Of a stretch of 64,000 bases of DNA, positions 36,533 through 46,771 are shown piece after piece. The notes beneath the pieces are model-generated. The model had not been told where the DNA came from and searched no databases. It was given only the letters and a program-made list of their open reading frames with translations. How positions within the stretch are numbered: the stretch's first letter is position 1; each line of letters starts with the position of its first letter. This stretch comes from Beijerinckiaceae bacterium (lineage in GTDB: Bacteria; Pseudomonadota; Alphaproteobacteria; Rhizobiales; Beijerinckiaceae), in assembly GCA_947454485.1 (NCBI GenBank), contig CANGJJ010000009.1:1-64000 (forward strand), in the 5' to 3' direction. A program made the position numbers and the translations under genes.

Positions 36533-37582
36533 TCAGCTCTTGTCTGACCCGCTGTTCTTGACGAGGCGCTGCACCACAGCAACGCCGCGCAACCAATCAC
36601 GCATAGGCACGGCCGGAGAGCCGCCCCATTTCTCGCCGGGCGGCACATCATTCATGAGCCCGGCTTGAGCGGCAATCTGCGCGCCCATACCAATTTTCAA
36701 ATGACCTGCGACACCGGCCTGACCGCCAAGCGCTGCATAGTCACCAATCGTCGTGGAACCGGAAATGCCAACCTGCGCGACGATCACACAATGGCGACCG
36801 ATGACGACATTATGTCCGATCTGGACAAGATTATCGATCTTGGTCCCCTCGCCGATCACCGTGTCACGATTGGCACCGCGATCAATCGTGGAATTGGCAC
36901 CGATCTCAACATCATTCTGCACGATGACACGGCCAACTTGCGGCACTTTGAGATGGCCTTGAGGCCCCATCGCAAAACCAAAACCATCCTGACCGATACG
37001 CGCGCCCGGATGAATGATGACACGGTCGCCAAGCAGAGCATGTTGCAACATAGCCCCTGCCCCAATGGAGCAATTACGACCGATGCGCACATCAGCGCCA
37101 ATGACCGCGTGAGGACCGATGATCGTGCCAGCACCAATCCAGGCGCGCGGGCCAATCACGGCACCCGGATCAACCACAACACCATCCTCAAGCCGCGCTT
37201 CGGGATGGACATAGGACATGGGCGAAACGCCCGTCCCGCCAAAGACTGAAGCAGGCCGCATTGCATCGGGAAAGAGCTGGCCGACGAAGCTGGCAAAAGC
37301 GCGATAAGGATCCGCGCACACAAGAGCGACCGTCCCCGTCGGAACACGCGGCGCATAGCGCTCATGGACGAAGACAGCGCTGGCGCGCGTCACGCTCAGT
37401 TGCTCGGCATATTTGGGATTATCAAGAAAGCTCAGCTCGCCGGGACCGGCCGTATCAAGCGGGCCAACGCCCGTGATGGTGAGGCCGAGGTCTGCGCCCT
37501 CCGCAACCTTGGCACCGCTTTGCGCGATGATATCGCCAATCGAAGGGGTGATCGCGCGGCGGAAAAATATGGGCTCGTTCAT
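36533..37582 (-). CDS. lpxD: UDP-3-O-(3-hydroxymyristoyl)glucosamine N-acyltransferase
   Basis: 349 residues from the ATG at 37582. The track start at 37624 is upstream of any similarity. An N-terminal uridine-binding domain ([23 protein letters not shown]) is followed by a long hexapeptide-repeat helix ([29 protein letters not shown]...). [14 protein letters not shown] and [10 protein letters not shown] mark the active-site histidine region. Third step of lipid A synthesis. It is separated from bamA by a terminator-like hairpin, so it may need read-through or its own promoter. Confidence 0.96.
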   Translation of the reverse strand: MNEPIFFRRAITPSIGDIIAQSGAKVAEGADLGLTITGVGPLDTAGPGELSFLDNPKYAEQLSVTRASAVFVHERYAPRVPTGTVALVCADPYRAFASFVGQLFPDAMRPASVFGGTGVSPMSYVHPEARLEDGVVVDPGAVIGPRAWIGAGTIIGPHAVIGADVRIGRNCSIGAGAMLQHALLGDRVIIHPGARIGQDGFGFAMGPQGHLKVPQVGRVIVQNDVEIGANSTIDRGANRDTVIGEGTKIDNLVQIGHNVVIGRHCVIVAQVGISGSTTIGDYAALGGQAGVAGHLKIGMGAQIAAQAGLMNDVPPGEKWGGSPAVPMRDWLRGVAVVQRLVKNSGSDKS

Positions 37583-37654
37583 GCAGCTTGGTCCTGCGAG
37601 GCTGATCCCACGGACCGGCCGCAATGGGAAGGACGACTCGGCGTCGCCGCCATG

Positions 37655-37680
37655 AAAAAGGGGCTCGTCATGAGCCCCTT
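37655..37680 (-). terminator. Terminator after bamA
   Basis: On the minus strand AGGGGCTC, loop ATGAC, GAGCCCCT, then TTTTCATGG. A perfect eight-pair stem in the bamA-lpxD gap. Confidence 0.8.
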
Positions 37681-37717
37681 CATCATCTGCAATGACGCAG
37701 AAGTCAAACCGGGTGGT

Positions 37718-40216
37718 TCAGAAGCTGCCGCCACCCGAGAAGCGGAAGGCCTGACCGACGTCATTCGTGTCCTTGGTGAGAACGAAGGCATAGTCAAAGC
37801 GGATCGGACCGAGCGGCGAGGCCCACAGAAGCGAGGCGCCAACCGACGAGCGGATCTTGGCCGAGTCATGCAGGGAGATACAGGTTGCCTGCTGATAGGT
37901 ATTCGGCGTCGTCGTGGTGATCACACCAGCCGACGAACAGGTCGACGAATAAGTGCCCGTCACGACATCGGTAAAGTTGGTGCGGCCATTATAGCCAAAC
38001 AACGTACCGGCATCGGCGAAGAGCGCGCCCTTCAGGCCCAGCTCCTTCGGCATGCCGAAGAAGGGGAACTGAAGTTCGGCCGTAGCGCCCACATAGGTCG
38101 TGCCACCGAGCGAAGAGGTGCGGCCAGCATAAGTGGTGGCAAGATCGCGAGGACCAATGCCGCCGGGCGCAAAACCACGCACCAGCTGCGGACCAAGATT
38201 GAAGTTATCAGTCATGCGGAGCGTATCGCCACCAAAGGCTGCGATATGACCACCCTGCAACTTCAGGAAGCCAACGACATCATCCCAAACGGGGAAATAG
38301 TAGCGAGCCTCAGCGGTATTACGCAGGAACTTGGCATCACCACCAGCACCAGCCACATCCTGACGGAACTGGCCGAAGATACCAGCGGTGGGGTTACGGT
38401 TGTTGTCCAGCGTCGAATAGGTCAGGCCATAGCCAACCATGGAGACGATGCGGGTACCAGCAGCTTCCTTGATGGCCAATGAGGCTTCGCCGTTGGACAC
38501 GCAGTTATAAGTCGTGTCGGCATTGGCAGAACTATCACCCGGATTCACATAGCCGGTCGTACCAGGCGTTGTACCCGTCAGAGGATTGGTACAATCGTTA
38601 TAGGGACGAGACGCCGTGTTCGGGATTTCGATCTTCGTGCTGTAGAGCGAATAACGCGGCGCGAAGGTCAGCTCATCGGTGATCGGAACGCCCAAGCGGA
38701 GCGCGCCACCAATCGTTGTGCTGTCATAGATCGACCAGCGATTGTTCACGCTGCGGCGCGCGAACAGATCGACACCCGCTGCGAGGCGCTGATCCATGAA
38801 GAAGGGCTCAGTGAAGGAGAAGTCGATACCGCGTGTGCGCTGGCCGCCGGTGACAGCAACCTTGGCGAACTGGCCACGACCGAGGAAGTTCGACTCAGAG
38901 ACAGCAACTTCAGCGATAATGCCATCGAGGGTCGAATAGCCACCCGCCACCGAGAAGGCGCCAGTCGACTGATCTTCCACTTCCACATTGATCACAACAC
39001 GGTCAGGCGAAGAACCCGGCTCGTTGGTGATGCGAACGCGCTTGAAATAACCAAGGCTGTTCAGGCGGCGCTCAGCGCGATCCATGAGGACGCGGTTATA
39101 AGCATCGCCCTCGCCGATCGGGAACTCGCGACGGATCACAAAGTCACGGGTACGCGTGTTGCCGCGAATATTGATGCGCTCAATATAGACGCGCGGCCCC
39201 TCTTCGATCACGAAGGCCAGATTGATGGTCGCATCCTCGGGGACGCGCTCAGCACGCGGACGGGCCGAGGCGAAGGCATAGCCATAACGCGCCACGACGC
39301 GGGTCATAGCTTCAACCGATTTCTCAACCAGGTCGCCGTTATAGACTTCGCCCGAATTCAGGCGGACAGCCTTGAGCAACTCAGCGCGGTTCACGTCGGG
39401 AAGCTGGTTCTCAACATCGACGCGACCAACACGATACTGACGGCCTTCATCAACCGTGATGGTGACATCATAGCCCTTGCCCTCGGGGGCATAGCGAACG
39501 TCAGCGCCGGTGATGCGGAAGTCGGCATAACCATTCTTCAGATAGAAGCGACGGATCAGCTCCTGATCAGAGGCGATCTTGTCGGGATCATAAACGTCGG
39601 TCGACTTGAAGAAAGACAACCAGTTCATCTCGGTCGTCTGCATCAGGCCACGCAGACGCGATGACGAGAAGGCAGAGTTGCCGACGAAATTCACATTGCG
39701 AATGCCAGTCTTGCCGCCTTCATTGATATTGAAGACAACGTCCACGCGGCCATTGGGCAGGTCAACGGTGCGGGCAGTCACAGTTGCATCAGAACGACCA
39801 CCACGGCGATAGAGGTCGAGGATACGCTCGATATCAGCCTGAACGGTGGACGGATTGTAAGCGCCGCGAGACTTCGACTGAACCTCGGACGTGATGACTT
39901 CGCTCTTGAGCTTGCTGTTGCCCTCGAAGAAGACGCGATTGATGAGCTGGTTCTCGGTCACATACACAACAATGCGACCGCCCTCACGCTCGGTGCGGAC
40001 ATTCGAGAACAGGCCAGTTGCATAAAGCTCCTTGACCGCCTGATTGACCTTGGCCGGATCGCTGCCGCCGAAGTAGCTGCGGATTGTCTCCGCATCCACG
40101 CGCTGGCTGCCGCGAACCTCGACCGTCTGGGCATAGGCGCCGGACGACAAGACCAAAGCGCTGCTGAAGGCCACGCTCAGGACGAGCTGTTTGATGGAAG
40201 CTCGAATAGACTGCAT
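37718..40216 (-). CDS. bamA: Outer membrane protein assembly factor BamA
   Basis: 832 residues from the ATG at 40216. The track start at 40357 precedes the signal peptide. Signal peptide ends SSGAYA-QT (residue 29). Five POTRA repeats fill about 30-420 (VEVRGSQRVDAETIRSYF, FFEGNSKLKSEVI, VNFVGNSAFSSSRLR, VDVENQLPDVNRAEL, INIRGNTRTRDFVIRREFPIGEGD). The Omp85 barrel follows, with VAVTGGQRTRGIDFSFTEPFF, LGPQLVRGFAPGGIGPRDL and the terminal Phe of FRFSGGGSF. Core of the machine that inserts outer-membrane proteins. It is downstream of rseP in the conserved order. Confidence 0.97.
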   Translation of the reverse strand: MQSIRASIKQLVLSVAFSSALVLSSGAYAQTVEVRGSQRVDAETIRSYFGGSDPAKVNQAVKELYATGLFSNVRTEREGGRIVVYVTENQLINRVFFEGNSKLKSEVITSEVQSKSRGAYNPSTVQADIERILDLYRRGGRSDATVTARTVDLPNGRVDVVFNINEGGKTGIRNVNFVGNSAFSSSRLRGLMQTTEMNWLSFFKSTDVYDPDKIASDQELIRRFYLKNGYADFRITGADVRYAPEGKGYDVTITVDEGRQYRVGRVDVENQLPDVNRAELLKAVRLNSGEVYNGDLVEKSVEAMTRVVARYGYAFASARPRAERVPEDATINLAFVIEEGPRVYIERINIRGNTRTRDFVIRREFPIGEGDAYNRVLMDRAERRLNSLGYFKRVRITNEPGSSPDRVVINVEVEDQSTGAFSVAGGYSTLDGIIAEVAVSESNFLGRGQFAKVAVTGGQRTRGIDFSFTEPFFMDQRLAAGVDLFARRSVNNRWSIYDSTTIGGALRLGVPITDELTFAPRYSLYSTKIEIPNTASRPYNDCTNPLTGTTPGTTGYVNPGDSSANADTTYNCVSNGEASLAIKEAAGTRIVSMVGYGLTYSTLDNNRNPTAGIFGQFRQDVAGAGGDAKFLRNTAEARYYFPVWDDVVGFLKLQGGHIAAFGGDTLRMTDNFNLGPQLVRGFAPGGIGPRDLATTYAGRTSSLGGTTYVGATAELQFPFFGMPKELGLKGALFADAGTLFGYNGRTNFTDVVTGTYSSTCSSAGVITTTTPNTYQQATCISLHDSAKIRSSVGASLLWASPLGPIRFDYAFVLTKDTNDVGQAFRFSGGGSF

Positions 40217-40452
40217 CTGGAACCAAGTCCCCGCGAAAACAAATGCTCGGCCGCAAGATCGACCAAAAATGTGGCTAAAGCCCGGCAAGGGCCTACCACA
40301 CCCGTTCCGTAAAGCTTCTACAGAGTTTGACCGCTCATGCAATGGTCTTTGCGCCAAAGTTGGGCAATTCCACCCCTCATGGCCTGCGCGACACGCCGCG
40401 TGGTTAACGCTAAGTATCCAGCTGGCCGCTGCAATTCGACACGGCCCCGCAC

Positions 40453-41577
40453 TTAGCCCCCCGCCAAATTCATCACATCATTGAAGGTCGCCAACAGCAT
40501 CAGAGCAATGACGATGGTGAAACCTAAGCGGAAGGCATAGTCCTGTGCTTTTTCACTCAAAGGTTTTCCCTTAAGTGCCTCAATTGTATAGAAAACTAGA
40601 TGTCCGCCATCAAGGATCGGGACTGGCAAAAGGTTCAGCAAACCAATCGAAACGGACATGACCGCAGCCAGATTGATGAGAGCCGAAAAGCTGATTTTAG
40701 CCACCTGACCAGCGACATAGCCCGTGCCAATCAGGCCGGAGATCTGGTCCGTGGATTCCTTGCCCACAAACAGGCGACCCAGATAGCTGCCCGTGCGCTC
40801 AACGATAAACCAGGTCTCTTTGATGCCGTCGACAACCGAATCGACCGGCCCCAACACCAGACGGACCTGATCTTCGGGCTTACTCGACCCATAAAGGCCA
40901 ATCATATTGACCCGAGCTTTGCCGAACATGGTCTTCATTTCGCGCACAGCCGGCAGGGCCTTCAAGGTCACATCCTTGCCGCCCCGCTCGACCCCGAAGT
41001 TCAATTCGCGATCATAGGCGGCCTGAACGACCCGCTGCATCTCGACCCAGCTGCGGATCGGCTGGCCGTCGATGGAGATGATGAGATCACCCGGCTGGAA
41101 CCCGGCCTTTTCGGCAGCCCCGCCCTCAACCAGCGCCGCCACCCGCGGGGCCGTCAGATAGCGCCCGACCGTCCCCGACAGGACCGCGAAGATCACGATG
41201 GCGAGGAGAAAATTGGCGAGCGGGCCAGCAAAGACAATGGCCGCGCGCTTCCAGACGGGCTGGGTGAAGAAGCTGACCTTCTTCTCCTCTTCGCTCATCT
41301 GGGCCGCATCAACGCCAGCAGAGGCTGGATTGGCATCGCCATGGAACTTCACATAGCCGCCCAGCGGAATGGCAGCCAGACGCCAGCGGGTACCGTGCTT
41401 GTCAATGCGATGCCACAACTCAGGCCCGAAACCCATTGAAAAGACGTCAGCTTTTACGCCGCACCAGCGCCCGACCAAAAAGTGCCCCATCTCATGAATG
41501 AAGATGATGAGGCCCAACACAAAGAGCAGCGGCACGACATAGCCGCCAAAGGACCACAGGTTGGACAGGATCGACAT
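40453..41577 (-). CDS. rseP: RIP site-2 protease RseP/MmpA
   Basis: 374 residues, membrane zinc metalloprotease. FIHEMGHFLVGRWCGVKADVFSMGFG gives the zinc ligands His28 and His32 with Glu29. The third ligand lies in LLNLLPVPILDGGHLVFY near the C-terminus. One PDZ domain is visible (VAALVEGGAAEKAGFQPGDLIISIDGQPI, about 148-180). It cleaves membrane-bound anti-sigma factors or polar factors within the bilayer. In alphaproteobacteria it lies between dxr and bamA, as here. A 236-base gap separates it from bamA. Confidence 0.96.
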   Translation of the reverse strand: MSILSNLWSFGGYVVPLLFVLGLIIFIHEMGHFLVGRWCGVKADVFSMGFGPELWHRIDKHGTRWRLAAIPLGGYVKFHGDANPASAGVDAAQMSEEEKKVSFFTQPVWKRAAIVFAGPLANFLLAIVIFAVLSGTVGRYLTAPRVAALVEGGAAEKAGFQPGDLIISIDGQPIRSWVEMQRVVQAAYDRELNFGVERGGKDVTLKALPAVREMKTMFGKARVNMIGLYGSSKPEDQVRLVLGPVDSVVDGIKETWFIVERTGSYLGRLFVGKESTDQISGLIGTGYVAGQVAKISFSALINLAAVMSVSIGLLNLLPVPILDGGHLVFYTIEALKGKPLSEKAQDYAFRLGFTIVIALMLLATFNDVMNLAGG

Positions 41578-41597
41578 GGAGCTTCCTTAAAGGGTGC

Positions 41598-42776
41598 TCA
41601 TGGCACCAGACGGCTGGCAGTCTGCCGTGACATATGGTCAATCTCGAGGGCATGTTCAACGGAGCTCGGCTCCTGACCATTGCCAGCACGCAAAGCGGCC
41701 TCGCAAACCTCTTCGACGAGGCTGGCGATGCGGGGAAAGGCGATCTTGCCATCGAGGAAGGCGGCGACCGCGATCTCATTGGCCGCATTGAGGACGGTCG
41801 GCAGACTGCCCCCGCTTTTCAGCGCATCCAGAGCCACCCGCAGCGCCGGAAAACGTTCCAGATCAGGGGCTTCAAAGGTCAGCTGCGCAATGGCGGCCAG
41901 ATCCAACCGGCGCGCACGGGTGGCGACGCGCTCGGGATAGCTCAGGCAATGAGCAATGGGCGCGCGCATATCAGGGACAGCCATGCCCGCCGTCACAGCG
42001 CCATCGGCAAAGGAGACGAGGCCATGGACGATCGACTGGGGGTGAACCAGCACATGCAAGCGCTGCGGGTCGATGCCGAAAATATGATAAGCCTCAATAA
42101 GTTCGAGGCCTTTGTTCATCAAACTTGCCGAGTCGATCGTCACTTTCGGCCCCATCGCCCAATTGGGATGGGCGAGCGCCTGCGCCGGGGTCGCTGCGGC
42201 AATCTGATCCGCGCTCCAGGTACGGAACGGGCCACCTGAGGCGGTAAGAATCATCTGCTCGACATGGGCAATGGGCTCCCCGCCCAAGGCCTGAAAGATC
42301 GCATTATGCTCGCTATCCATCGGCAGGATCTTGGCCCCAACCCGAGCGGCCGTCTTCATGAAGGGGCCGCCCGCGCAAACAAGGCATTCTTTATTGGCGA
42401 GGGCGATGGTGCGCCCTGCCGCCATAGCCGCATAGGTCGGCAAGACACCTGCCGCACCGGCAATCGCGCCCACGACCAGATCCGCATCATAAAGCGCAGC
42501 TTCTTCAACAGCTTGCGCACCAGCTCCGGACGCAATCCCAGAGCCCGCCAGAGCGGCCTTCAGGGCTGGCCCCTGCTCCGGGTCAGCCAGAGCCGCAAAC
42601 TTGACCCTGAGGCTTCTGGCGGCCTTGGCGAGGCCTTCTACGTCCCGCCCACCGGCGATGGCGCTGACCGTGAATGTGCCGGGCGGGGCATGTTCGATGA
42701 CATCTTGCGCCGAACGGCCAATCGAGCCGGTGGCCCCCAGAATGACGAGGCGGCGGGGTGAGGTGGAGCTGCTCAT
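41598..42776 (-). CDS. dxr: 1-deoxy-D-xylulose 5-phosphate reductoisomerase
   Basis: 392 residues from the ATG at 42776, two bases after the cdsA stop. The track start at 43208 lies inside cdsA in another frame. NADPH-binding ILGATGSIGRSAQDVI is at the N-terminus. ANKECLVCAG, LPMDSEHNAIFQAL and the metal site with TASGGPFR (around 205) are diagnostic, as is MGPKVTIDSASLMNKGLE. Second step of the non-mevalonate isoprenoid pathway. The neighbour uppS uses the pathway's product. Confidence 0.97.
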   Translation of the reverse strand: MSSSTSPRRLVILGATGSIGRSAQDVIEHAPPGTFTVSAIAGGRDVEGLAKAARSLRVKFAALADPEQGPALKAALAGSGIASGAGAQAVEEAALYDADLVVGAIAGAAGVLPTYAAMAAGRTIALANKECLVCAGGPFMKTAARVGAKILPMDSEHNAIFQALGGEPIAHVEQMILTASGGPFRTWSADQIAAATPAQALAHPNWAMGPKVTIDSASLMNKGLELIEAYHIFGIDPQRLHVLVHPQSIVHGLVSFADGAVTAGMAVPDMRAPIAHCLSYPERVATRARRLDLAAIAQLTFEAPDLERFPALRVALDALKSGGSLPTVLNAANEIAVAAFLDGKIAFPRIASLVEEVCEAALRAGNGQEPSSVEHALEIDHMSRQTASRLVP

Positions 42777-42778
42777 AT

Positions 42779-43636
42779 TCACCACCTCAACAGGCCGGTG
42801 GCGACAAAGCCCGGCCCTGCGGCCTTGGCGAGACCCAGCAGGGCCGCAAAAGTCGCGGTCACGATGAAACCATCCAAGCGATCCATAAAGCCGCCATGGC
42901 CGGGAATGAGATGGCTTGAGTCCTTCACACCAAAATGTCGCTTGATGCTTGATTCCAAGAGATCGCCCGCCTGTGCCACGACACCGCCAGCCACACCGAC
43001 GATAAAGATGATGAGAAAATGGGTCTGCGCACTGCCAAGCGCACCGGCAACAGTCGCCACGCCCAGAAGCGCACCGCAGGTGACGCCGGTAATGAAACCC
43101 GACCAGGTCTTGGAGGGCGAGACACGTGGCCACAGCTTTGGCCCGCCAATCAGGCGGCCGCCAAAATAGGCCATGATGTCTGTGCCCCAGACCACTGCGA
43201 AGATCCACAAAATGGCTTCGAGCCCGTCAAGCGCCGAGGAGACGCGCAAAAGTACAACCGACAGGACAAGGCAAAGCGCATACAGCACCCCTGCCCCAGC
43301 CCAGATCCGCAACCCCGGCCCTGCCAGAGCTGCTGCCCCCGCGATACCGAGCAGCGACGCGCCAAAGAGCAGTTCGGGCAAGCCCAAGCGCAGACCAATC
43401 ACGGCGCTGCCCATACAAGCGATGCCAAGCCCGATGCGCGACCAGCGCGCAGGGCCACCAATCAGGGTCTGCCACTCATAGATGATGGCGCCCGCACACA
43501 AGACCCAGAAGATCGTGAAGACGAGCCCCCCGGCCCATAGAGCGCCCAAGGCAGCCGCAATCATCACCACGCCTGAAAGAGTGCGCGGAAGCAGATCTGC
43601 CGAAAGGGCGCCGGCCAGAGAGGTCTTCAAGCTCAT
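42779..43636 (-). CDS. cdsA: Phosphatidate cytidylyltransferase
   Basis: 285 residues with about seven to eight membrane segments. The C-terminal CTP-transferase signature is [20 protein letters not shown]...[26 protein letters not shown], where the [18 protein letters not shown] motif is diagnostic. It makes CDP-diacylglycerol for phospholipid synthesis. Its start overlaps the uppS stop by four bases (ATGA) and dxr follows two bases after its stop. Confidence 0.96.
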   Translation of the reverse strand: MSLKTSLAGALSADLLPRTLSGVVMIAAALGALWAGGLVFTIFWVLCAGAIIYEWQTLIGGPARWSRIGLGIACMGSAVIGLRLGLPELLFGASLLGIAGAAALAGPGLRIWAGAGVLYALCLVLSVVLLRVSSALDGLEAILWIFAVVWGTDIMAYFGGRLIGGPKLWPRVSPSKTWSGFITGVTCGALLGVATVAGALGSAQTHFLIIFIVGVAGGVVAQAGDLLESSIKRHFGVKDSSHLIPGHGGFMDRLDGFIVTATFAALLGLAKAAGPGFVATGLLRW

Positions 43637-44412
43637 GAACCAGTCTTTGCTGCGTTGGACCCTGTGCCGCCAAACCGACGCTCGCGCGACACATATTCCG
43701 CCAAGGCTTGATCAAAAGCAGCCTTGTCAAAATCCGGCCAATGCTGAGGCAAGAAGACAAATTCCGCATAGGCCGATTGCCACATCAGAAAATTCGACAG
43801 GCGCTGTTCACCGGAGGTGCGGATAATCAGATCGGGGTCAGGAATGCCAGCCGTATCGAGGCTGGCGCTAATGGTTGCGTCATCAATCTCGTCAGGCGCC
43901 AAAGCCCCATTCGCGACACGCGCGGCGATCTTCTGCACCGCACGGGCGATCTCCTGCCGACTGCCATAGTTGAAGGCGATGATGAGCGTCAGACGGTCAT
44001 TGGCGCGCGTCAACTCCTCCGCCTCGTTCAGCAGGGAGACGATATCGGCTTCAAGTCCCTCTCTGGAACCAATCACCCGGACGCGCACACCATTGCTGTG
44101 CAATTCAGCCAGATCATTGCGAATGAAGCGGCGCAGCAGGCCCATGAGGAAGCTGACCTCCTCATGCGGGCGGGACCAATTTTCGGTCGAGAAGCTGTAA
44201 ACGGTCAGAAAGGAGATTTCGCGCTCCAGCGCGGCCCGCACGGTGCGGCGCACGGCCTCAACACCCCGGCGATGGCCCTCCATACGCGGCAGACCGCGCG
44301 CAGACGCCCAACGCCCATTGCCATCCATGATGATGCCAATATGGCGCGGCAAGCTGCGCCCGAAACCGGCGGCGGGCGGATTTGCGGTCCCTTGATCGAC
44401 CTTGTTGTGCAT
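43633..44412 (-). CDS. uppS: Isoprenyl (undecaprenyl diphosphate) synthase
   Basis: 259 residues. [27 protein letters not shown] contains the catalytic Asp30 and the diphosphate-binding loop. [22 protein letters not shown] and the C-terminal [28 protein letters not shown] are the remaining family signatures. It makes the C55 carrier lipid for peptidoglycan and O-antigen. Translationally coupled to cdsA. Confidence 0.97.
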   Translation of the reverse strand: MHNKVDQGTANPPAAGFGRSLPRHIGIIMDGNGRWASARGLPRMEGHRRGVEAVRRTVRAALEREISFLTVYSFSTENWSRPHEEVSFLMGLLRRFIRNDLAELHSNGVRVRVIGSREGLEADIVSLLNEAEELTRANDRLTLIIAFNYGSRQEIARAVQKIAARVANGALAPDEIDDATISASLDTAGIPDPDLIIRTSGEQRLSNFLMWQSAYAEFVFLPQHWPDFDKAAFDQALAEYVSRERRFGGTGSNAAKTGS

Positions 44413-44444
44413 CTCCGCGCGCGCCTTCCCCGCGTATTGGGGTC

Positions 44445-45005
44445 CTAGATCTGCATGATTTCTTTTTCTTTGCTCGCCAGAACCTGATCCACCTCAGCCA
44501 CCGCAGCATCGGTGGCCTTCTGGACCTCGCCTTCGTGGCGCTTCTCGTCATCTTCGCTGATGGCCTTGTCCTTGAGAAGCTTCTTCAGCGTATCCAGACC
44601 ATCGCGGCGGATGTGGCGCACCGCCACGCGAGCATCTTCGCCATATTTATGAGCGACTTTGACCAGCTCCTTGCGGCGCTGCTCATTGAGCTCAGGGATC
44701 CGGATGCGCAGCACCTGACCCTCAGTGGCGGGATTGAGGCCCAGATTGGAATCACGGATCGCCTTCTCAACGGCGGCCACCATGCTCTTGTCCCAAACCT
44801 GCACGGAGATCATGCGCGGCTCAGGGACCGAAATCGTCGCCACCTGCGTGATGGGCATGGCCGAGCCATAGGCATCGACATTGATCGGCTCAAGCAAGCT
44901 CGCCGAGGCGCGCCCGGTGCGCAGGCCGCCCAGCTCATGGCGCAGCGAGGCAATCGTGGCCTGCATGCGGCGCTTGATGTCGGCAAGGTCAAAAGTGGTG
45001 CTCAT
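44445..45005 (-). CDS. frr: Ribosome recycling factor
   Basis: 186 residues from the ATG at 45005, the usual length. Helical domain signature [47 protein letters not shown], and [36 protein letters not shown] in the C-terminal helix. It splits post-termination ribosomes with EF-G. It follows pyrH by 52 bases. Confidence 0.98.
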   Translation of the reverse strand: MSTTFDLADIKRRMQATIASLRHELGGLRTGRASASLLEPINVDAYGSAMPITQVATISVPEPRMISVQVWDKSMVAAVEKAIRDSNLGLNPATEGQVLRIRIPELNEQRRKELVKVAHKYGEDARVAVRHIRRDGLDTLKKLLKDKAISEDDEKRHEGEVQKATDAAVAEVDQVLASKEKEIMQI

Positions 45006-45057
45006 CTCACATGTCCTGTTCTGGCGACCGCTCTGCGGCGGGCTTGGCTGGCGCTGA

Positions 45058-45771
45058 TCAAGGGACCACGATGGTGGACCGACCGCGACCCTCAAGAGCC
45101 GCCGTGATGGCGCCCGGCTCCTGTATGGAGAAAACGATTATCGGAATACGGTTCTCGCGGGCAAGTGCGAAGGCCGCCGTATCCATGATGGCGAGGTTTT
45201 GCGCAATGGCCTCGTCATGGGTCAGGCGTTCATAGCGGGTGGCGGTGGGATCCTTCTTGGGATCCGCCGTATAGACGCCATCGACCTGAGTGGCCTTCAA
45301 AATCGCGTCGCAGGACAATTCAGCCCCGCGCAAGGCCGCGCCCGTATCAGTGGTGAAGAAGGGATTGCCTGTCCCCCCCGACAAAACCGTGACGCGGCCC
45401 TTGCCCAGATGATTGATCGCGGCCTGACGCGAATAGGGCTGGCACACATAGGGCATAGGCACAGCCGAGAGACAGCGGGCCGATTGGCCTTCTTTCTCAA
45501 TCGCATGTTCCAGAGCCAAACCATTCATGACGGTCGCCAGCATGCCGATGGAATCAGCTCTGGCGCGGTCGATGCCTTTGTCGGCCCCCTGAATGCCCCG
45601 GAAAAAATTGCCGCCCCCCACGACGACCGCAATCTCGACCCCGAGCTTTGCCGCCGAGGCCAAGTCCTTCGAGATGCGCGCCAAAGTGGGCTCATGCAGC
45701 CCATGGGTCTGCGGCCCCATCAGGGCCTCACCCGACAGCTTCAAAACCACACGTTTCCAAGAGGAGGACAT
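45058..45771 (-). CDS. pyrH: UMP kinase
   Basis: 237 residues, amino-acid-kinase fold, hexameric bacterial UMP kinase. [13 protein letters not shown] at the start, [12 protein letters not shown], the ATP site [14 protein letters not shown]-like stretch ([18 protein letters not shown]) and [17 protein letters not shown] are diagnostic. It phosphorylates UMP in pyrimidine synthesis. Normally tsf lies directly upstream; here a toxin-antitoxin pair and a PhnA-domain gene are in between. Confidence 0.98.
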   Translation of the reverse strand: MSSSWKRVVLKLSGEALMGPQTHGLHEPTLARISKDLASAAKLGVEIAVVVGGGNFFRGIQGADKGIDRARADSIGMLATVMNGLALEHAIEKEGQSARCLSAVPMPYVCQPYSRQAAINHLGKGRVTVLSGGTGNPFFTTDTGAALRGAELSCDAILKATQVDGVYTADPKKDPTATRYERLTHDEAIAQNLAIMDTAAFALARENRIPIIVFSIQEPGAITAALEGRGRSTIVVP

Positions 45772-45902
45772 GACGACCCCGACAAAAATCTAGCCAATGG
45801 CCGGGCACGATCCGGCCTTTCTCGTTAACGCGATTCGAAGGGCAAAACCAGCAAGCGAAAAAGAGGCAGCTGCGCCTATGCTGGCTCATTGACTTTACTG
45901 CC

Positions 45903-45923
45903 AACCTATAAGATTTATAGGTT
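45903..45923. promoter_or_regulatory. Perfect palindromic operator before the toxin-antitoxin pair
   Basis: AACCTATAA-GAT-TTATAGGTT, nine perfect pairs around three bases, 21 bases before the toxin ATG. TTGACT at 45889-45894 may be the -35 element, so the palindrome would cover the -10 region. The AACCT/AGGTT half-sites resemble those recalled for E. coli MqsA, though spaced further apart. Probable site for autorepression by the antitoxin. Confidence 0.7.
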
Positions 45924-45944
45924 CGTTTTATCAATGGATTTCTC

Positions 45945-46271
45945 ATGGCGTCCGCCCGAAACATTTCCGGGGCACCCCGCCTTGAGGCTCTATTGCGCAT
46001 CATCAAGCGCCTCACCAAAGAGGACCGTATCAGCTATCTCGCCCACGCCCTCGAACGCATGAATGAGCGAGGCTTTGACATATTCGATGTGAAGCAAGTC
46101 CTGACCAGCGGCTATATCGCGAGCCCTATCAGAGCAGGTGCCAAGGATGGCGAATGGACCGTGAAGCTCGTCGATGCTCTGGAAGGGACCACTCGCAAAA
46201 TGGGTGTGGTGACAATCGTCGTGCGCGAAGACCGATTACTCATCAAGACGACGGAATGGGAAGACCTATGA
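45945..46271 (+). CDS. DUF4258-type toxin (MqsR/RelE-like) of a toxin-antitoxin pair
   Basis: 108 residues. The core ISYLAHALERMNERGFDIFDVKQVLTSGYIASP matches DUF4258 (HaxxRMxERGIsxxdVxxvL), and the end VVTIVVREDRLLIKTTEWEDL is the closing beta-sheet seen in these small RNase-like toxins. The gene overlaps the antitoxin start by four bases (ATGA), toxin first, the order of mqsRA and higBA pairs. A perfect operator palindrome precedes it. RNase activity is inferred from the family. It lies on the plus strand inside an otherwise minus-strand essential cluster, and sampled sequence here is poorer in G+C than pyrH. Confidence 0.8.
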   Translation: MASARNISGAPRLEALLRIIKRLTKEDRISYLAHALERMNERGFDIFDVKQVLTSGYIASPIRAGAKDGEWTVKLVDALEGTTRKMGVVTIVVREDRLLIKTTEWEDL

Positions 46272-46768
46272 CCGACCGCCTCGAATTCATCTGCGCCAAT
46301 GCGCCACGATTGAAGCGACCGTTTCATTACACGGCCTGCGGCTTGGGCAATGTCTATCTGTTGAGTGGCGTGAAGAGCGAGAAAGACCAAGAATACGGCC
46401 CAGTCGTCACCATTGAACGCACTCAAGACTTGCACCGCGCAATTGCTTTGCAGCTCATTCATATGGAGCGCAAGTTGAGCGGAAGCGAGTTTCGGTTCCT
46501 GCGCAAACTCATGAACCAGACACAGGCAGATCTTGCGCGCGTCATGAAAGTCGATGTGCAAACGATCGCGAATTACGAAAAGAAGGGCAATATCCCCGGT
46601 CCTTCTCAGCAACTCATGCGCATATTCGCTTACGTCCATCTCCTGCCTGAAGAGGCAAGCGCGAAAGCTGCCAAATCAATCGCGCTTGATGGAAATTTGC
46701 GTGAGCACCTGCCGCTCAAAGAACTGCGCAAGATCACGCAGAACTGGCGAGAATACGCACCAGCCTGA
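46268..46768 (+). CDS. XRE-family (MqsA-like) antitoxin
   Basis: 166 residues from the ATG at 46268, which overlaps the toxin stop. The track start at 46154 is inside the toxin. The N-terminal half holds HYTACGLGNVYLLSGV, a motif found in antitoxins paired with DUF4258 toxins. It has only two cysteines (9 and 24), so it lacks the zinc fold of E. coli MqsA. Residues 77-106 (FLRKLMNQTQADLARVMKVDVQTIANYEKKG) are a clear helix-turn-helix of the XRE/Cro type. It should neutralise the toxin and repress the operon through the upstream palindrome. Confidence 0.82.
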   Translation: MTDRLEFICANAPRLKRPFHYTACGLGNVYLLSGVKSEKDQEYGPVVTIERTQDLHRAIALQLIHMERKLSGSEFRFLRKLMNQTQADLARVMKVDVQTIANYEKKGNIPGPSQQLMRIFAYVHLLPEEASAKAAKSIALDGNLREHLPLKELRKITQNWREYAPA

Positions 46769-46771
46769 GCT

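Noticed and set aside
37364-38482. 372-residue plus-strand ORF antisense to bamA/lpxD
   Set aside because: Frame shadow of G+C-rich coding sequence, with low-complexity charged composition.
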